NCBI RefSeq assembly: GCF_026341775.1
Contig: NZ_JAPEOB010000001.1
Location: 4,030,001 to 4,094,000, forward strand
DNA: 64,000 nt
DNA from: Streptomyces sp. NBC_00654
GTDB taxonomy: Bacteria; Actinomycetota; Actinomycetes; Streptomycetales; Streptomycetaceae
Direction of reading: 5' to 3'
The notes below the pieces were generated by a model. It searched no databases. It saw only the letters and a list, made by a program, of their open reading frames with translations, and was not told the origin of the DNA. Positions within the stretch are counted from its first letter, which is position 1, and each line of letters opens with the position of its first letter. A program made the position numbers and the translations under genes. Shown here in pieces: positions 50,553 through 59,579 of this stretch.

Positions 50553-52124
50553 GTGGAACGCGTGTCGGAGAGGACCGTTCGCGAGCGGCGCGTCAGCGGC
50601 ACCCAGGACGCGGCCACACCGGAGAGACAGGACGCGGCCACACCGGCCAAGGGCGTCCGGGACGGCGGAACTCCAGCAGGAGACTTCCGGGCGGGGAGCG
50701 CTCTGGGCCCGGCGGCGGTGCGACGGTGGACGCCGTTGTGGGTGAAGGCGCTCGCACTTCTGCCGGTCTGCCTGCTTGCCGCGGCCGCCCGGTCCGGCCG
50801 CTGGGTCCGCCCCAGCGGCGACGACTGGTGTTTTCTGCCGCTGGTCCAGGACGGCGGACTGTCCGCGATCGCGCACAGGTTCTGGTTCCTGGACAACGGG
50901 CGGGTCGTGAACGCCGTGCTGGTGTGGGCCTACGCGCGGTTCGGTGTCACGGGCCACCAGTGGTTCGGGCTGATCAGCGGGCTGCTGGTCCTCGGGCTTC
51001 TCTGGGCGTTCACCGCCACGGTCCTGCGCAGGGCGGCGGCGGGCCTCCCGCGGGGAGTCCCGTTCCTGGTGGCCGCCATGGTGGCGGCGTTGTTCCTCTT
51101 CGGGACCGCCAACACGTACAAGACGTTCTACTGGCCGGCCGCGTCCGTCTCGCACACCCTGCCGCCGGTGTTCGCCTGCGCCGCGGCCATTCCCGCACTG
51201 CGGGCCACCTCACGGCGGGGCCGGGGCTTCGCCCTGCTCACCGTCTTCGCCGCCGGACTGTCCCTGGGCACACTGTCGGAGGAGACCTGCGTCGTCGCGG
51301 TGGCCGTCCTGGGCGGCCTGCTGCTGATCAGCGGGCGGGCCGTTCCGCGCGTGCGACGGCGCTTCGTGCGGACGTGGTGCTCGGCGGGGATCGCGGGCAT
51401 GCTGATCGCGGGACTGCTCCTCTTCACGTCCCCGGGGGCGCGGCACCGCCGCGAGGTCCACGGCGCCGATTCGATGCTCGCCCCGGAGTCGCTCCTCGCC
51501 TCCCTGGACGGCTTCGGCCGGATCGCCGTCACCTGTCTCACGGCGTGGCAGTATCTGGGCGCGGTGGCCGTCGGCCTCGTGCTGGGGCTGCTGGCCCGGT
51601 TCCCGTACGGCCGGCCGTTCCCCATGAGGAGCGAGCTGCTGTGCGCCGGTGCCTGCTTCTGCGCCCTCGTCGTCTCCGGCTATCTGTGCACGGTCATCAC
51701 GTATCCCGCCTTCGGGGCGAGCGTCGCGACCTCGAACCGTCTGTGGAACGACTACCTGCTGCTCTACATCCTGCTTCTCGTCCATGCGGGCACACTCCTC
51801 GCCCGGGGATGGCGACACCTCGTGCGCCGCGCCGGGGCGCCGCTGGCGGCAGGCGCGACGGTGTACGCCGTGGTCTGCCTCTCGTTGCTCGCGTCGCTCG
51901 GGACCCTCGACTCCGAGATGTCCGCACGGGCGCGGAAATGGGACGACCAGGACACCTGGCTCCGCAGCCGCTCGGCGGCCGGCGAGCAGGTCCTGCCCTA
52001 CCGGCGGACGCCCATCAGCAGGATGACCGAGCCGTTCAGCCGCAACATGGTCTGGCCCGCCTCCTGCGTCGCCGACTACTACGGCCTGGAACGCGTCACC
52101 CCGGCCGGACAGCGGGGCCGGTGA
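50553..52124 (+). CDS. Polytopic membrane protein (DUF6056-like, glycosyltransferase/ligase-like)
   Basis: 523 aa. A polar 60-residue start is followed by roughly ten hydrophobic helices. The first loop carries SGDDWCFLPLVQDGG after helix 1 and the third helix region NGRVVNAVLV; such Asp-rich first loops are typical of GtrII/DUF6056 and GT-C proteins. GGGAG seven bases before GTG 50553 fixes the start. With the divergent GtrB-like gene it probably forms a system that moves a lipid-linked sugar to a surface acceptor. Family name is from memory and not certain. Confidence 0.7.
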   Translation: MERVSERTVRERRVSGTQDAATPERQDAATPAKGVRDGGTPAGDFRAGSALGPAAVRRWTPLWVKALALLPVCLLAAAARSGRWVRPSGDDWCFLPLVQDGGLSAIAHRFWFLDNGRVVNAVLVWAYARFGVTGHQWFGLISGLLVLGLLWAFTATVLRRAAAGLPRGVPFLVAAMVAALFLFGTANTYKTFYWPAASVSHTLPPVFACAAAIPALRATSRRGRGFALLTVFAAGLSLGTLSEETCVVAVAVLGGLLLISGRAVPRVRRRFVRTWCSAGIAGMLIAGLLLFTSPGARHRREVHGADSMLAPESLLASLDGFGRIAVTCLTAWQYLGAVAVGLVLGLLARFPYGRPFPMRSELLCAGACFCALVVSGYLCTVITYPAFGASVATSNRLWNDYLLLYILLLVHAGTLLARGWRHLVRRAGAPLAAGATVYAVVCLSLLASLGTLDSEMSARARKWDDQDTWLRSRSAAGEQVLPYRRTPISRMTEPFSRNMVWPASCVADYYGLERVTPAGQRGR

Positions 52125-52206
52125 CCCGGTGGCGGGCCGGAGGGAGACGGCCGCCCCGGTCCGGGTGCGCGCAAAATACCCGTCGATCGCTCCGTACCCG
52201 GCCTAC

Positions 52207-52366
52207 GGGCTGTCCCGTAATCCCTGGCGGGCGCACGACGACAGCTACGGCACCTCGCCGCGTTGTCGGAACGCCCGCATACATCCAGTATGCGGGCGTC
52301 CCTCCGCCTCGCGATGCACCGCAGCTGACGCCGCGCGCTGATCCACCAGGGATTACGGGACAGCCC
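52207..52366. mobile_element. 160-bp MITE/REP-like palindromic element
   Basis: Bounded by perfect 21-bp terminal inverted repeats (52207-52227 and 52346-52366; each begins GGGCTGTCCCGTAATC when read inward). A central 12-bp hairpin (ACGCCCGCATAC, loop ATCCA, complement; 52271-52299) sits near the middle. The flanks between are themselves imperfectly complementary (CAGCTACGGCACCTCG against CAGCTGCGGTGCATCG), so the whole unit can fold back. It codes for nothing. I recall similar sequences scattered in Streptomyces. No clear target duplication is seen (flanks TAC and TTA). Confidence 0.75.
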
Positions 52367-52371
52367 TTACG

Positions 52372-53328
52372 ATGCCTCGCATGCTGCTTCGCCAGATGTT
52401 ACGGATACCCCTCGTCCTCGCCATGACCTTCGCACTGGCCATCGCGGGCGTGGCAGGCGGTGGCGGGACCGCACAGGCCGACGGGACGCCCCCGCCCGCA
52501 CCACGGCAACTTCTCTTCTTCAACCACGCCTACGGGGTGCTGGACCGGGAGACCGCCGACGCCATCGAACACTCCGGCTATCTCCGTGACTTCGCCGAGT
52601 TCCAGGTCCGCACGACGACCGGAGCGGACGGAGCCACCTGGACCGGCCGCTATCTGATGGGCCGCGAGACCTACCTCGAACTGTTCGGGGTGGGCGACCT
52701 GCCCGGCCAGGACGGCACCCACGGCTCCACCGGAATGGGGATCTCGGCCGAGCGCGCCGGGGATCTGAAGACGGTGGTCCAACGGCTGCGCGACCAGGGG
52801 ACGGCCGATCCCGTCGAGTTCCGTCAGACACGTGACTTCGGCGACGGGGTCCCGGTGCCCTGGTTCGACGCCGTCTTCACCACCACCCAGTACGACGCCT
52901 TCGGGGCCTGGGGGATGGAATACCTGGCGGAGTACTTCGCCGACCCGCGCGGCAACACCGAGCCGGCCGCGTATCCCGGTGACGTCGGCCGGGAGCGCTA
53001 TCTGTCCGACGGCTACCGCAGCCATGTGATGCGTGATGTGACATCCGTGCGCCTCGCGGTCACGGAAGGGGACCTGGCCGACACGGTGCCGCTGCTGCGG
53101 GCGGGCGGGTTCGACGTCCGGACGGCGCAGGACGGTGGTGTTCTCGCGCAAGGCGGTGGCACCGCCCTCCGGCTCGACCCCGTCCCGCGCGAGCAGGCCG
53201 GTCTGCGGCAGATCGAGATGTCGCTCAACCGGCCCGTGGAGGACCGGCACGAGGAGCGGATCGGCCGGTCCACCCTCGTCGTCGGTCCGGGCAGCCGGGC
53301 CGTGTGGACCTTCGGCGACGGGACATAG
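52372..53328 (+). CDS. Secreted protein of unknown function (DUF5829-like)
   Basis: 318 aa. N-terminal signal: basic MPRMLLRQMLR, then a hydrophobic stretch IPLVLAMTFALAIAGVA and a cleavage-like AQA around residues 32-37. The mature part starts near PRQLLFFNHAYGVLD; no catalytic motif is recognised. Codon 10 (or 7 or 2 from ATGs at 52381 or 52396) is TTA, so translation should depend on bldA. The palindromic element ends only 5 bp before the first ATG and no ribosome site is visible. Family name is from memory. Confidence 0.75.
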   Translation: MPRMLLRQMLRIPLVLAMTFALAIAGVAGGGGTAQADGTPPPAPRQLLFFNHAYGVLDRETADAIEHSGYLRDFAEFQVRTTTGADGATWTGRYLMGRETYLELFGVGDLPGQDGTHGSTGMGISAERAGDLKTVVQRLRDQGTADPVEFRQTRDFGDGVPVPWFDAVFTTTQYDAFGAWGMEYLAEYFADPRGNTEPAAYPGDVGRERYLSDGYRSHVMRDVTSVRLAVTEGDLADTVPLLRAGGFDVRTAQDGGVLAQGGGTALRLDPVPREQAGLRQIEMSLNRPVEDRHEERIGRSTLVVGPGSRAVWTFGDGT

Positions 53329-53380
53329 GAATGCCGTGCGCCCCCGACCCGGTCGGGGACTGATCCCTCCCCCCGCCGCA

Positions 53381-53428
53381 CCGCCGTGCGGCCGGTGAAC
53401 GCCACGGCGTCCACCGGCCGCACGGCGG
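53381..53428. terminator. Bidirectional terminator between the secreted-protein gene and the dhb operon
   Basis: Perfect 17-bp stem (53381-53397 with 53412-53428) and a 14-base loop, in the 137-bp space between two converging genes. Confidence 0.8.
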
Positions 53429-53465
53429 AGTCAGGAACGGGAACCGCGCGTCGGCGCCCTAGTGA

Positions 53466-54098
53466 TCAGCTGTCCCCGAGGACGGTGCCGGTGGTGGTGA
53501 CCATCGCGCATCTGCCGGCCGCCCAGCGCAGCGCCATCGCGTGGTCGTCGGCCGAGAAGTCGGCCACGGCGTCGGCGACGACGAAGGCCTGGATGTCCTG
53601 CATCCAGGCGTCGCAGGCGGTCATCAGCACACCGATGTGCGCGTAGATCCCGGTGATCACCAGCTGGTCGCGGCCCTGTTCGCGCAGCCGCTCCAGCAGG
53701 TCCGTACGGACGAAACCGCTGTACTTCCACTTGGTGAGCACGGTGTCCGAGCCGCCGGGAGCCACCTCGTCGGCGATCGCGGCCAGATGCGCGTCGGCGG
53801 GCAGCCCGGGGCCCCAGAAGTCCTGCTGGAGTCCGCGCTCGGCGGGCGACTGGTCGCTGGGCTGGGCCGTGTAGACGACCGGGATGCCGAGCTCCTCGGC
53901 CCGCTTCTTCAACAGGGCGACATGGGAGAGGAGTTCGGTGACGGGGGAGGCCGTGCGGTCGAACGCGCCCAGGAAGTAGTTCTGCAGATCGTGTACGAGC
54001 AGTACGGCGCGCGCCGGGTCGACGCTCCACGCGACCCGATTGGCCGGCAGGTCGGCTGCGGTCGGCATCGGATAGGGGGAAATGGCGGGCAGGGGCAT
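53466..54098 (-). CDS. dhbB: Isochorismatase (2,3-dihydro-2,3-dihydroxybenzoate synthase), no carrier domain
   Basis: 210 aa. It splits isochorismate to 2,3-dihydro-2,3-dihydroxybenzoate and pyruvate. Visible elements: catalytic Asp in VLLVHDLQNYF, Lys in LTKWKYSGF, and ITGIYAHIGV where the usual Cys is replaced by Val. DhbB/EntB proteins normally continue with an aryl carrier domain to about 285-312 aa; here the protein ends after the isochorismatase fold. It is the last gene of the dhbA-C-E-B operon, 16 bp after dhbE, and is followed by a terminator. Confidence 0.9.
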   Translation of the reverse strand: MPLPAISPYPMPTAADLPANRVAWSVDPARAVLLVHDLQNYFLGAFDRTASPVTELLSHVALLKKRAEELGIPVVYTAQPSDQSPAERGLQQDFWGPGLPADAHLAAIADEVAPGGSDTVLTKWKYSGFVRTDLLERLREQGRDQLVITGIYAHIGVLMTACDAWMQDIQAFVVADAVADFSADDHAMALRWAAGRCAMVTTTGTVLGDS

Positions 54099-54114
54099 GT
54101 CGGTGACGGTCCGT

Positions 54115-55800
54115 TCAGTTCTGGGCGGTCGGTGAGGCGGTGGATGGGGCGGCCGGGGACGAGGCCGTGGGGCCGGTCGCGGCCGCGCGCAGGTCCTTCT
54201 TGGAGATCTTCCCGACACCGGTCTGCGGAAAAGCGTCCACGAACGCGACCCGGTCGGGCACCTTGTAGGCGGCGAGGCCGCGGCCGCGGACGAACTTCTT
54301 GACGGCGACGGGCGTCAGCGGCTCGGCCCCGGCCCGCAGAATGACGTACGCGCAGGTGCGTTCGCCCAGATACGGGTCGGGCTCGGCGACCACATTGGCA
54401 TCGTGCACCGCCGGGTGGGCGAGGATGTGGTTCTCGACCTCCTCGGCCGCGATCTTCTCGCCGCCCCGGTTGATCTGGTCCTTGGCGCGCCCCTCGACGA
54501 CCAGATGTCCGGTCGCGGTGAGGCGGACGATGTCCCCGGTGCGGTAGAAGCCGTCCTCGGTGAAGGAGCGGGCGTTGTGCTCGGGTGCGTTCCAGTAGCC
54601 GCGGATCGTGTACGGACCGCGGGTGAGCAGATGCCCGGCCGTGCCGACGGGCAGGTCGTTGTCCTCGTCGTCGACGACACGGATCTCGTCGTCGGGGGAG
54701 ATCGGCCGGCCCTGGGTGGTGACGATGGTCTCCGCGGGGTCGTCGAGGCGGGTGTAGTTGACCAGTCCCTCCGCCATTCCGAAGACCTGCTGGAGCGTGC
54801 AGCCGAGGGCGGGCCGCACCCGCCGCGCGGCCTCCTCGCTGAGTTTCGCGCCGCCCACCAGGAGCACATCGAGGCTGCTGAGGTCGTACGCGCTCGACGG
54901 CGCCGCCTCCGTCCACACCAGCGCGAGCGGCGGCACCAGCCCGGTCAGGGTGACGCCCTCCCGTTCGATGAGCGGGAACGCGACGTCCGGGGTGGGCTGC
55001 GGGGCCAGCACGACGCGGGCGCCCGCGTGGAGCGCGCCCAGCGAACCGGGCGAGGAGAGCGGGAAGTTGTGCGCGGCGGGCAGGGCGCAGAGGTAGACGC
55101 TGTCCTCGTCGACGCCGCACAGCTCATTGGAGCCGCGCAGTGAGTAGATGTAGTCGTCGTGGGTGCGCGGGATCAGTTTGGGTACTCCGGTGCTGCCGCC
55201 GGAGAGCTGGAGGAAGGCCAGATCGTCCGGGGCCGGTCCGGGGATGTGCACCGGTTCGGCCGGGACATCGGCGAGAGCCTCGTGCCCGCCGGGGTCGCCC
55301 CCGGCCACGAACACATGCTGGAGCGTGGGGACTTCGGCCCTGACCGCGGTGGCGAGATCCCGGTAGTCGTAGCCGTCGTGCACGGCGGGGATCACATGGG
55401 CGACCGCCCCGGTGAACGAGCAGAAGTACCGGATCTCGGTCTCCCGGTGCGCGGGCAGCGCGAAGACCGGCAGTGCGCCGATCCGGAACAGCGCGAAGAT
55501 CACTTCGAAGAACTCGGCGACATTGGGGAGCTGGACGACGACCTTGTCCCCCTTGCCGATGCCCCTGCCGAGCAGCCCGGCGGCGAGCGCGTCGGCCCGC
55601 CGGTCCAGTTCCGCGTAGCTCCAGCGGCGCCCTCCGCCGGCCGGGTCCACGATCGCGATGCGGTCGGGGTGGGCGGCGGCGCGGTCGCGCAGCAGCTGCC
55701 CGAAGGTCTCACCGCGCCACCACCCGGCGGCGCGGTAGCGCTCGGCGAACTCCGCGGGCCAGGTGGGCGCCTGAAGGCCCGTCGTACGGGGGTGGCTCAC
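54115..55800 (-). CDS. dhbE: 2,3-dihydroxybenzoate-AMP ligase
   Basis: 561 aa, ANL-superfamily ligase that activates 2,3-dihydroxybenzoate and loads it onto an aryl carrier protein. The phosphate loop is [16 protein letters not shown]; aryl-acid pocket residues lie around [11 protein letters not shown]; core motifs [15 protein letters not shown] and the C-terminal KGDQ-like [13 protein letters not shown] and [11 protein letters not shown] (catalytic Lys) are present. The GTG start overlaps the dhbC stop (GTGA). The tail after residue 535 is a low-complexity Ala/Pro/Ser stretch. Confidence 0.94.
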   Translation of the reverse strand: MSHPRTTGLQAPTWPAEFAERYRAAGWWRGETFGQLLRDRAAAHPDRIAIVDPAGGGRRWSYAELDRRADALAAGLLGRGIGKGDKVVVQLPNVAEFFEVIFALFRIGALPVFALPAHRETEIRYFCSFTGAVAHVIPAVHDGYDYRDLATAVRAEVPTLQHVFVAGGDPGGHEALADVPAEPVHIPGPAPDDLAFLQLSGGSTGVPKLIPRTHDDYIYSLRGSNELCGVDEDSVYLCALPAAHNFPLSSPGSLGALHAGARVVLAPQPTPDVAFPLIEREGVTLTGLVPPLALVWTEAAPSSAYDLSSLDVLLVGGAKLSEEAARRVRPALGCTLQQVFGMAEGLVNYTRLDDPAETIVTTQGRPISPDDEIRVVDDEDNDLPVGTAGHLLTRGPYTIRGYWNAPEHNARSFTEDGFYRTGDIVRLTATGHLVVEGRAKDQINRGGEKIAAEEVENHILAHPAVHDANVVAEPDPYLGERTCAYVILRAGAEPLTPVAVKKFVRGRGLAAYKVPDRVAFVDAFPQTGVGKISKKDLRAAATGPTASSPAAPSTASPTAQN

Positions 55801-57002
55801 AGCTCGGCTCCCACCGCGTCGAGGAACGTACGGAACTTCGCGGCGGTCTCCGCGGTCTCCGACTCCGGCTGGGACGCGGCGACGACTCCCGCCCCCGCGT
55901 ACAGCCGGAGCCCGTGCTCCCCGGCTTCGGCGCAGCGGATCGTCACGACCCACTCACCGTCGCCCTCCGCGTCGCCCCAGCCCACCATTCCGGTGAAGAA
56001 CCCCCGGTCGAAGGGCTCGGTCTCGCGGATCACCCGGCGCGCGGTGGCGGTCGGGGTGCCGCACACGGCGGGCGTCGGGTGCAGGGCGCAGGCCAGTTCG
56101 AGGGCGGAGGTGTCCGGGGAGGCGAGGGTGCCGGTCACGGTCGTGGAGAGATGCCACATGGTGGCGGTCCGGATCAGGGTCGGCTGCGCGGGCACGGTGA
56201 GGTCCGAGCAGTGCGGGGCGAGCGCCTGATGCACCGCGTCCACCACGACGGCGTGCTCGTGGAGGTCCTTCGCGGACTCCAGCAGGGTGGCCGCGCGGCG
56301 AACGTCCTCGGCGAGGTCGCCGCTGCGGGGTGTCGAGCCCGCCAGGGGATTGGCGACGACCCGGCGGCCCCGCCTGGAGACCAGCAGTTCGGGGCTGGCG
56401 CCGAGAAGGGTGCCGGTGGGAGAGGTGGGCAGGGCGAACGTATAGCCGGAGGGGTCGCGGCGGGCGAGGCGTTCCAGCAGTCCGCGGATGTCCAGTGGGC
56501 CGGGGGAGGTCAGTTCGAGGGTCCGGGCCAGTACCACCTTGCTGAACTCGCCGCGCCACATCCGCGCCACGGCCCCGGCGACCCCGGCCTCGTACTCCGC
56601 GGGCCCGGGGACCTCGCGCACCTGCCAGTCGGCGGCGTCCGGTGCGGGGGCGGGCAGCGCGATCAGCGGGTCGGCGGTGAGCGCCGGTGCGGTGCGGACC
56701 GTCCGGGGGACGGCGAGTGACGCGGGCGCCTCATGGTCGAAGGGGATGGCGCCGATGACCACGGGCGCGAGATGGCCCGAGGCGCGGGCCGCCGCCAGGG
56801 TGGCGGTCACCCGCTCGGCCAACGGCTGCTCGCCGTGGGGTACTTCGCTGTGCACCCCGTGTGCGAGGAGTGTGCGGGAGGGGGTGGCCAGGAACCGGGC
56901 GCCTGGGGTGTAGGCGTCCAGGAGCGCAGTGGCCGCTCCGACCGCTGCGGGGGCCGGTCCGGCCGCAGGGACGTGTGTGGCGACCTGGGATGCCGTCGAC
57001 AC
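55797..57002 (-). CDS. dhbC: Isochorismate synthase
   Basis: 401 aa, MenF/EntC family. Chorismate-binding motifs: [10 protein letters not shown] (residues about 154-163), [40 protein letters not shown] and [10 protein letters not shown], then [14 protein letters not shown]. It supplies isochorismate to DhbB. GTG at 57002 has GGAG five bases ahead. The first 25 residues are Ala/Pro-rich and probably disordered. A 123-bp gap separates it from dhbA, with no gene in it. Confidence 0.94.
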   Translation of the reverse strand: MSTASQVATHVPAAGPAPAAVGAATALLDAYTPGARFLATPSRTLLAHGVHSEVPHGEQPLAERVTATLAAARASGHLAPVVIGAIPFDHEAPASLAVPRTVRTAPALTADPLIALPAPAPDAADWQVREVPGPAEYEAGVAGAVARMWRGEFSKVVLARTLELTSPGPLDIRGLLERLARRDPSGYTFALPTSPTGTLLGASPELLVSRRGRRVVANPLAGSTPRSGDLAEDVRRAATLLESAKDLHEHAVVVDAVHQALAPHCSDLTVPAQPTLIRTATMWHLSTTVTGTLASPDTSALELACALHPTPAVCGTPTATARRVIRETEPFDRGFFTGMVGWGDAEGDGEWVVTIRCAEAGEHGLRLYAGAGVVAASQPESETAETAAKFRTFLDAVGAEL

Positions 57003-57125
57003 GGGGGCTCCATTTCTTGTGTTCCCGGAAAGGGAAGGTAGGGGAAGCAGGCAGGTGAAAGCGGTGCGGGGAAGCGCGGGTTGCGCGGGGGCGGGGCGGC
57101 TCGGTGGGGAGCCGCGCGGGCCGGC

Positions 57126-57926
57126 TCAGCGGAGCGTGGCGCCGCCGTCGACGTAGAGCTCCTGCAGCGTGATGTGGCGGGCCCGGTCCGACGCGAGGAA
57201 GAGCACGGCGTCCGCGATGTCGTGCGGCTCGGCGATGCGGCCCAGCGGGATCCCGGTGCGGTACGTGGCCGGGTCGCCGTCGATCACCCGCCGGTGCGCG
57301 TGTTCGTCGGTCCACAGGCCGCGCTGCATGGCGGTGTCGGTGGATCCGGGCGCGACGACGTTGCAGCGGATGCCGTCGCGGGCGAGTTCCAGCCCGAGAC
57401 ACTTGGTGAACATCGCGGCGGCGGCCTTGGACGCGGCGTAGGCGGCCATGCCGGTGCGGGGGATTCCGGCGGCGTTGGATCCGACGGTGACGATGCAGCC
57501 CGCACCGCGCCGCGTCATCCGGGCCGCGACGGCACGGGAGGTGTGGAAGACGCCGGTCGTGTTCACGGCGAAGGTGTCCGCCCAGTCCTGGTCGGACAGT
57601 TGGGCGGCGGGAGAGGTACGGAGTATTCCGGCGACGTTCACCAGCACATCGAGTGGGCCGAGGTCGCTCTCCGCCTTCGCCACGATGCCGTCGACCGAGT
57701 GCCGGTCCGTGACGTCCATGACGTAGGCGGTCACCGACCGGTGTGTGCCGGCGAGCCGGTCGATGCCGGATGCGCCGAGGTCGGTGGCGGCGACCCGCGC
57801 TCCGAGCCCGGCGAACGCCTCGGTCACCGCGGCGCCGATGCCCTGTCCCGCACCGGTCACCAGCACCGTGCGGCCCTCGAACTCACCATGACCGTACGGA
57901 ATGTGCCCCGGTATGTGATCAGGCAT
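57126..57926 (-). CDS. dhbA: 2,3-dihydro-2,3-dihydroxybenzoate dehydrogenase
   Basis: 266-aa short-chain dehydrogenase that oxidises the diene to 2,3-dihydroxybenzoate with NAD. Cofactor motif TGAGQGIG near residue 25, NVAGI, catalytic Ser in VGSNAAG and Tyr-Lys in YAASK; the end SRAR-like [20 protein letters not shown] is typical. GGGGAGG six bases ahead selects the ATG at 57926 over the TTG at 57932. It is the first gene of the operon. An iron box lies 19 bp upstream, so iron-dependent repression is expected. Confidence 0.94.
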   Translation of the reverse strand: MPDHIPGHIPYGHGEFEGRTVLVTGAGQGIGAAVTEAFAGLGARVAATDLGASGIDRLAGTHRSVTAYVMDVTDRHSVDGIVAKAESDLGPLDVLVNVAGILRTSPAAQLSDQDWADTFAVNTTGVFHTSRAVAARMTRRGAGCIVTVGSNAAGIPRTGMAAYAASKAAAAMFTKCLGLELARDGIRCNVVAPGSTDTAMQRGLWTDEHAHRRVIDGDPATYRTGIPLGRIAEPHDIADAVLFLASDRARHITLQELYVDGGATLR

Positions 57927-57944
57927 GAGCAACCTCCCCTATCG

Positions 57945-57963
57945 TTAGGTAAGCCTAACCTAA
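57945..57963. promoter_or_regulatory. Iron box (DmdR1/IdeR operator) of the dhb operon
   Basis: TTAGGTAAGCCTAACCTAA, a 19-bp match to the actinobacterial DtxR-family consensus, 19 bp before dhbA. It should repress the operon when iron is sufficient. Confidence 0.88.
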
Positions 57964-58010
57964 CGCGTATTGGCTGCCCAGTCGCGCACGCGTGCCGGTC
58001 ACAAGAAAAC

Positions 58011-58029
58011 TTAGGTTAGCCTCGCCTCA
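58011..58029. promoter_or_regulatory. Second iron box
   Basis: TTAGGTTAGCCTCGCCTCA matches 16 of 19 bases of the consensus I recall (TTAGGTTAGGCTCACCTAA). It lies 85 bp from dhbA and about 200 bp from the NUDIX gene; which side it controls is unclear. No other element is seen in 57927-58225. Confidence 0.65.
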
Positions 58030-58225
58030 TGCGCATGTCGCCCTTCATGGGCGTGTCCGCGGAGGGGCCTCGGATGCGGAGGTGGGTGCGGAGGTGGGTA
58101 CGGGGGTGGCCGCACAGACGCGCGGAGGGTGATGAAGGGGCAACGGCCGTCGTACCGCGGGGGCCTGTCTCGGCATAATGATCCGCTGCCACTGCCTGCC
58201 GCACAGCTCGACGGGACGGACCGAG

Positions 58226-58714
58226 ATGACCCACGCCTGGCTTCCGCCGCATGAGTACGTCAAGACCATCGCCCAGTCCACCGGTTACGCCTGCCTCTAC
58301 TTCACCGACACCGCCGGCCGTCCGGTCCAGCTGCGGTCCGTGTACGACCGGGAGGTCTGGCAGTGGCCCGGCGGGAACATGGACCCGGGCGAGACCCCGT
58401 GGCAGTGCGCGCTGCGCGAGTGCCGCGAGGAGACCGGCATGGAATTCACCGGCGAACCCCGGCTGTTGGGCACCCATTTCACCGGTCACCGGGGTGAGGC
58501 GTGGCCCGCGAACCACATCGGTTTCATCTTCGACGGCGGTGTCCTGAGCGACGAGCAGATCTCCGCCGTGGTGCTCGACCCCGACGAGCACACCGAACTG
58601 CTCGTGCGCACCCTTGAGGAGTGGAAGCCCGTCATGGCCCCCGAGGGCTTCGACCGTCTCGTGGCGGTCGACGCGGCCCGCGCGGACGGGCGGGCCGTCT
58701 ACCTGGAGGGCTGA
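58226..58714 (+). CDS. NUDIX hydrolase
   Basis: 162 aa. The NUDIX box reads GGNMDPGETPWQCALRECREETGME, i.e. G-x5-E-x7-R-E-x-x-E-E-x-G intact, so pyrophosphohydrolase activity with Mg is likely. The substrate is unknown. The ATG at 58226 is preferred; an upstream in-frame ATG at 58178 would add 16 residues without a ribosome site. It stands alone between the dhb control region and a terminator. Nothing else ties it to iron. Confidence 0.9.
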   Translation: MTHAWLPPHEYVKTIAQSTGYACLYFTDTAGRPVQLRSVYDREVWQWPGGNMDPGETPWQCALRECREETGMEFTGEPRLLGTHFTGHRGEAWPANHIGFIFDGGVLSDEQISAVVLDPDEHTELLVRTLEEWKPVMAPEGFDRLVAVDAARADGRAVYLEG

Positions 58715-58734
58715 GGGCGGGCGTGGTCGCGCGT

Positions 58735-58777
58735 TCCGGGGCGGACGGTCCCGTGCTTGGGGACCGCCCGCCCCGGA
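58735..58777. terminator. Bidirectional terminator between NUDIX and LPMO genes
   Basis: 17-base arms (58735-58751 and 58761-58777) with one mismatch and a 9-base loop, between two converging genes. Confidence 0.75.
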
Positions 58778-58805
58778 CGGTTGCGCGTGCGGGAGCCGGT
58801 GGGGC

Positions 58806-59396
58806 TCAGAACTTCACGTCCGAGCAGGCGTAGAAGGCGTTACCGGTGTCGGCGATGGTCCAGACGCCGAGAATCAGGTGCTTGCCCGACTTCTGCGGCA
58901 GCACGCCGTCATGGGTCACGGTGGAGCCCGGCTGGCGGCCTCCGAAGGGCACGGTCAGGAACGGCTGCGGGTCCAGGTCGGCCCGGGTGAGGGGCTTGGT
59001 GGGGTCGTATCCGTCCTTGGTGATGTAGTAGCGGAAGTCGGTCGTCGCGTGGCGTGCCGTGATCCGCCAGCGGAAGGTGTGGTTCTGTCCGCCGCCGACC
59101 TGTGTCGCGGGCCAGGCTCCGGCGCGCGGGTCGTCGAGTTCCGAGAACCGGCCGTTGCCGCCGGCGCAGAGGGTGCCGTCGACCGGGCCGCGGGCGGGGA
59201 AGCCCTTGGGGCCCTCGACGCTCGGCGGCTCCCACTGGATCTGGCCGCAGTTGCGCACGGTGCCGTTGCCGCAGAGCTGCTGACGGCTGATGGGGGAGTC
59301 GGTGTAGCCGTGGCTCTGGGCGCTGCCGGTGGTGGCGAGGAGGGAGGCTCCGGCGACGCCGAGCCCGAGCAGTGATGAGGTGATCCTTCGGCGCAT
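58806..59396 (-). CDS. Secreted lytic polysaccharide monooxygenase (AA10, chitin-active type)
   Basis: 196 aa. A signal peptide ends at SAQS-28, exposing His29 (HGYTDSPISRQQLC), the first copper ligand of the histidine brace. The second His is in ITARHATTDF, and axial Phe in the final NAFYACSDVKF. No carbohydrate-binding module follows, so it is a single-domain enzyme. It cuts crystalline chitin (or cellulose) oxidatively outside the cell. AGGAG precedes the ATG at 59396. A DasR-type site lies 62 bp upstream, tying it to N-acetylglucosamine metabolism and favouring chitin. Confidence 0.92.
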   Translation of the reverse strand: MRRRITSSLLGLGVAGASLLATTGSAQSHGYTDSPISRQQLCGNGTVRNCGQIQWEPPSVEGPKGFPARGPVDGTLCAGGNGRFSELDDPRAGAWPATQVGGGQNHTFRWRITARHATTDFRYYITKDGYDPTKPLTRADLDPQPFLTVPFGGRQPGSTVTHDGVLPQKSGKHLILGVWTIADTGNAFYACSDVKF

Positions 59397-59457
59397 GCTT
59401 CGCTCCTGGGGGAGTGTGGGGGCGCTGCGGACGAGTGGGGCGGGCGCGCTCCACCTC

Positions 59458-59475
59458 ACTAGGTCTAGACCAACT
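59458..59475. promoter_or_regulatory. DasR-responsive element upstream of the LPMO
   Basis: ACTAGGTCTAGACCAACT, with the perfect core GGTCTAGACC, fits the dre consensus of the GntR-type regulator DasR, found before chitinase and chi-binding genes in Streptomyces. Confidence 0.82.
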
Positions 59476-59517
59476 CCGAGACTAGCCATGACATTTGGTC
59501 GTGTCCATACCAAGAAT

Positions 59518-59545
59518 GGGCCGCCGGTTCCCTGCCCGGCGGCCC
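59518..59545 (-). terminator. Terminator of the S33 hydrolase gene
   Basis: GGGCCGCCGG / CCGGCGGCCC ten-bp stem with an 8-base loop, just past the stop at 59580 and before the LPMO promoter; read leftward it is followed by ATTCTTGG. Confidence 0.65.
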
Positions 59546-59579
59546 GTCCTCGGTGCGGCCCGCGGGTGCGGGCGGACGC

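Noticed and set aside
52138..52380. Complete insertion sequence
   Set aside because: No transposase frame; only a 160-bp non-coding unit with inverted ends.
58029..58181. Frame of about 50 codons after the second iron box
   Set aside because: Low-complexity Arg/Gly/Trp content, no ribosome site, no family resemblance.
59490..59513. Second DasR-like site (TTGGTC to ACCAA)
   Set aside because: Spacing between the half-sites is too long and the core GGTCTAGACC is absent.
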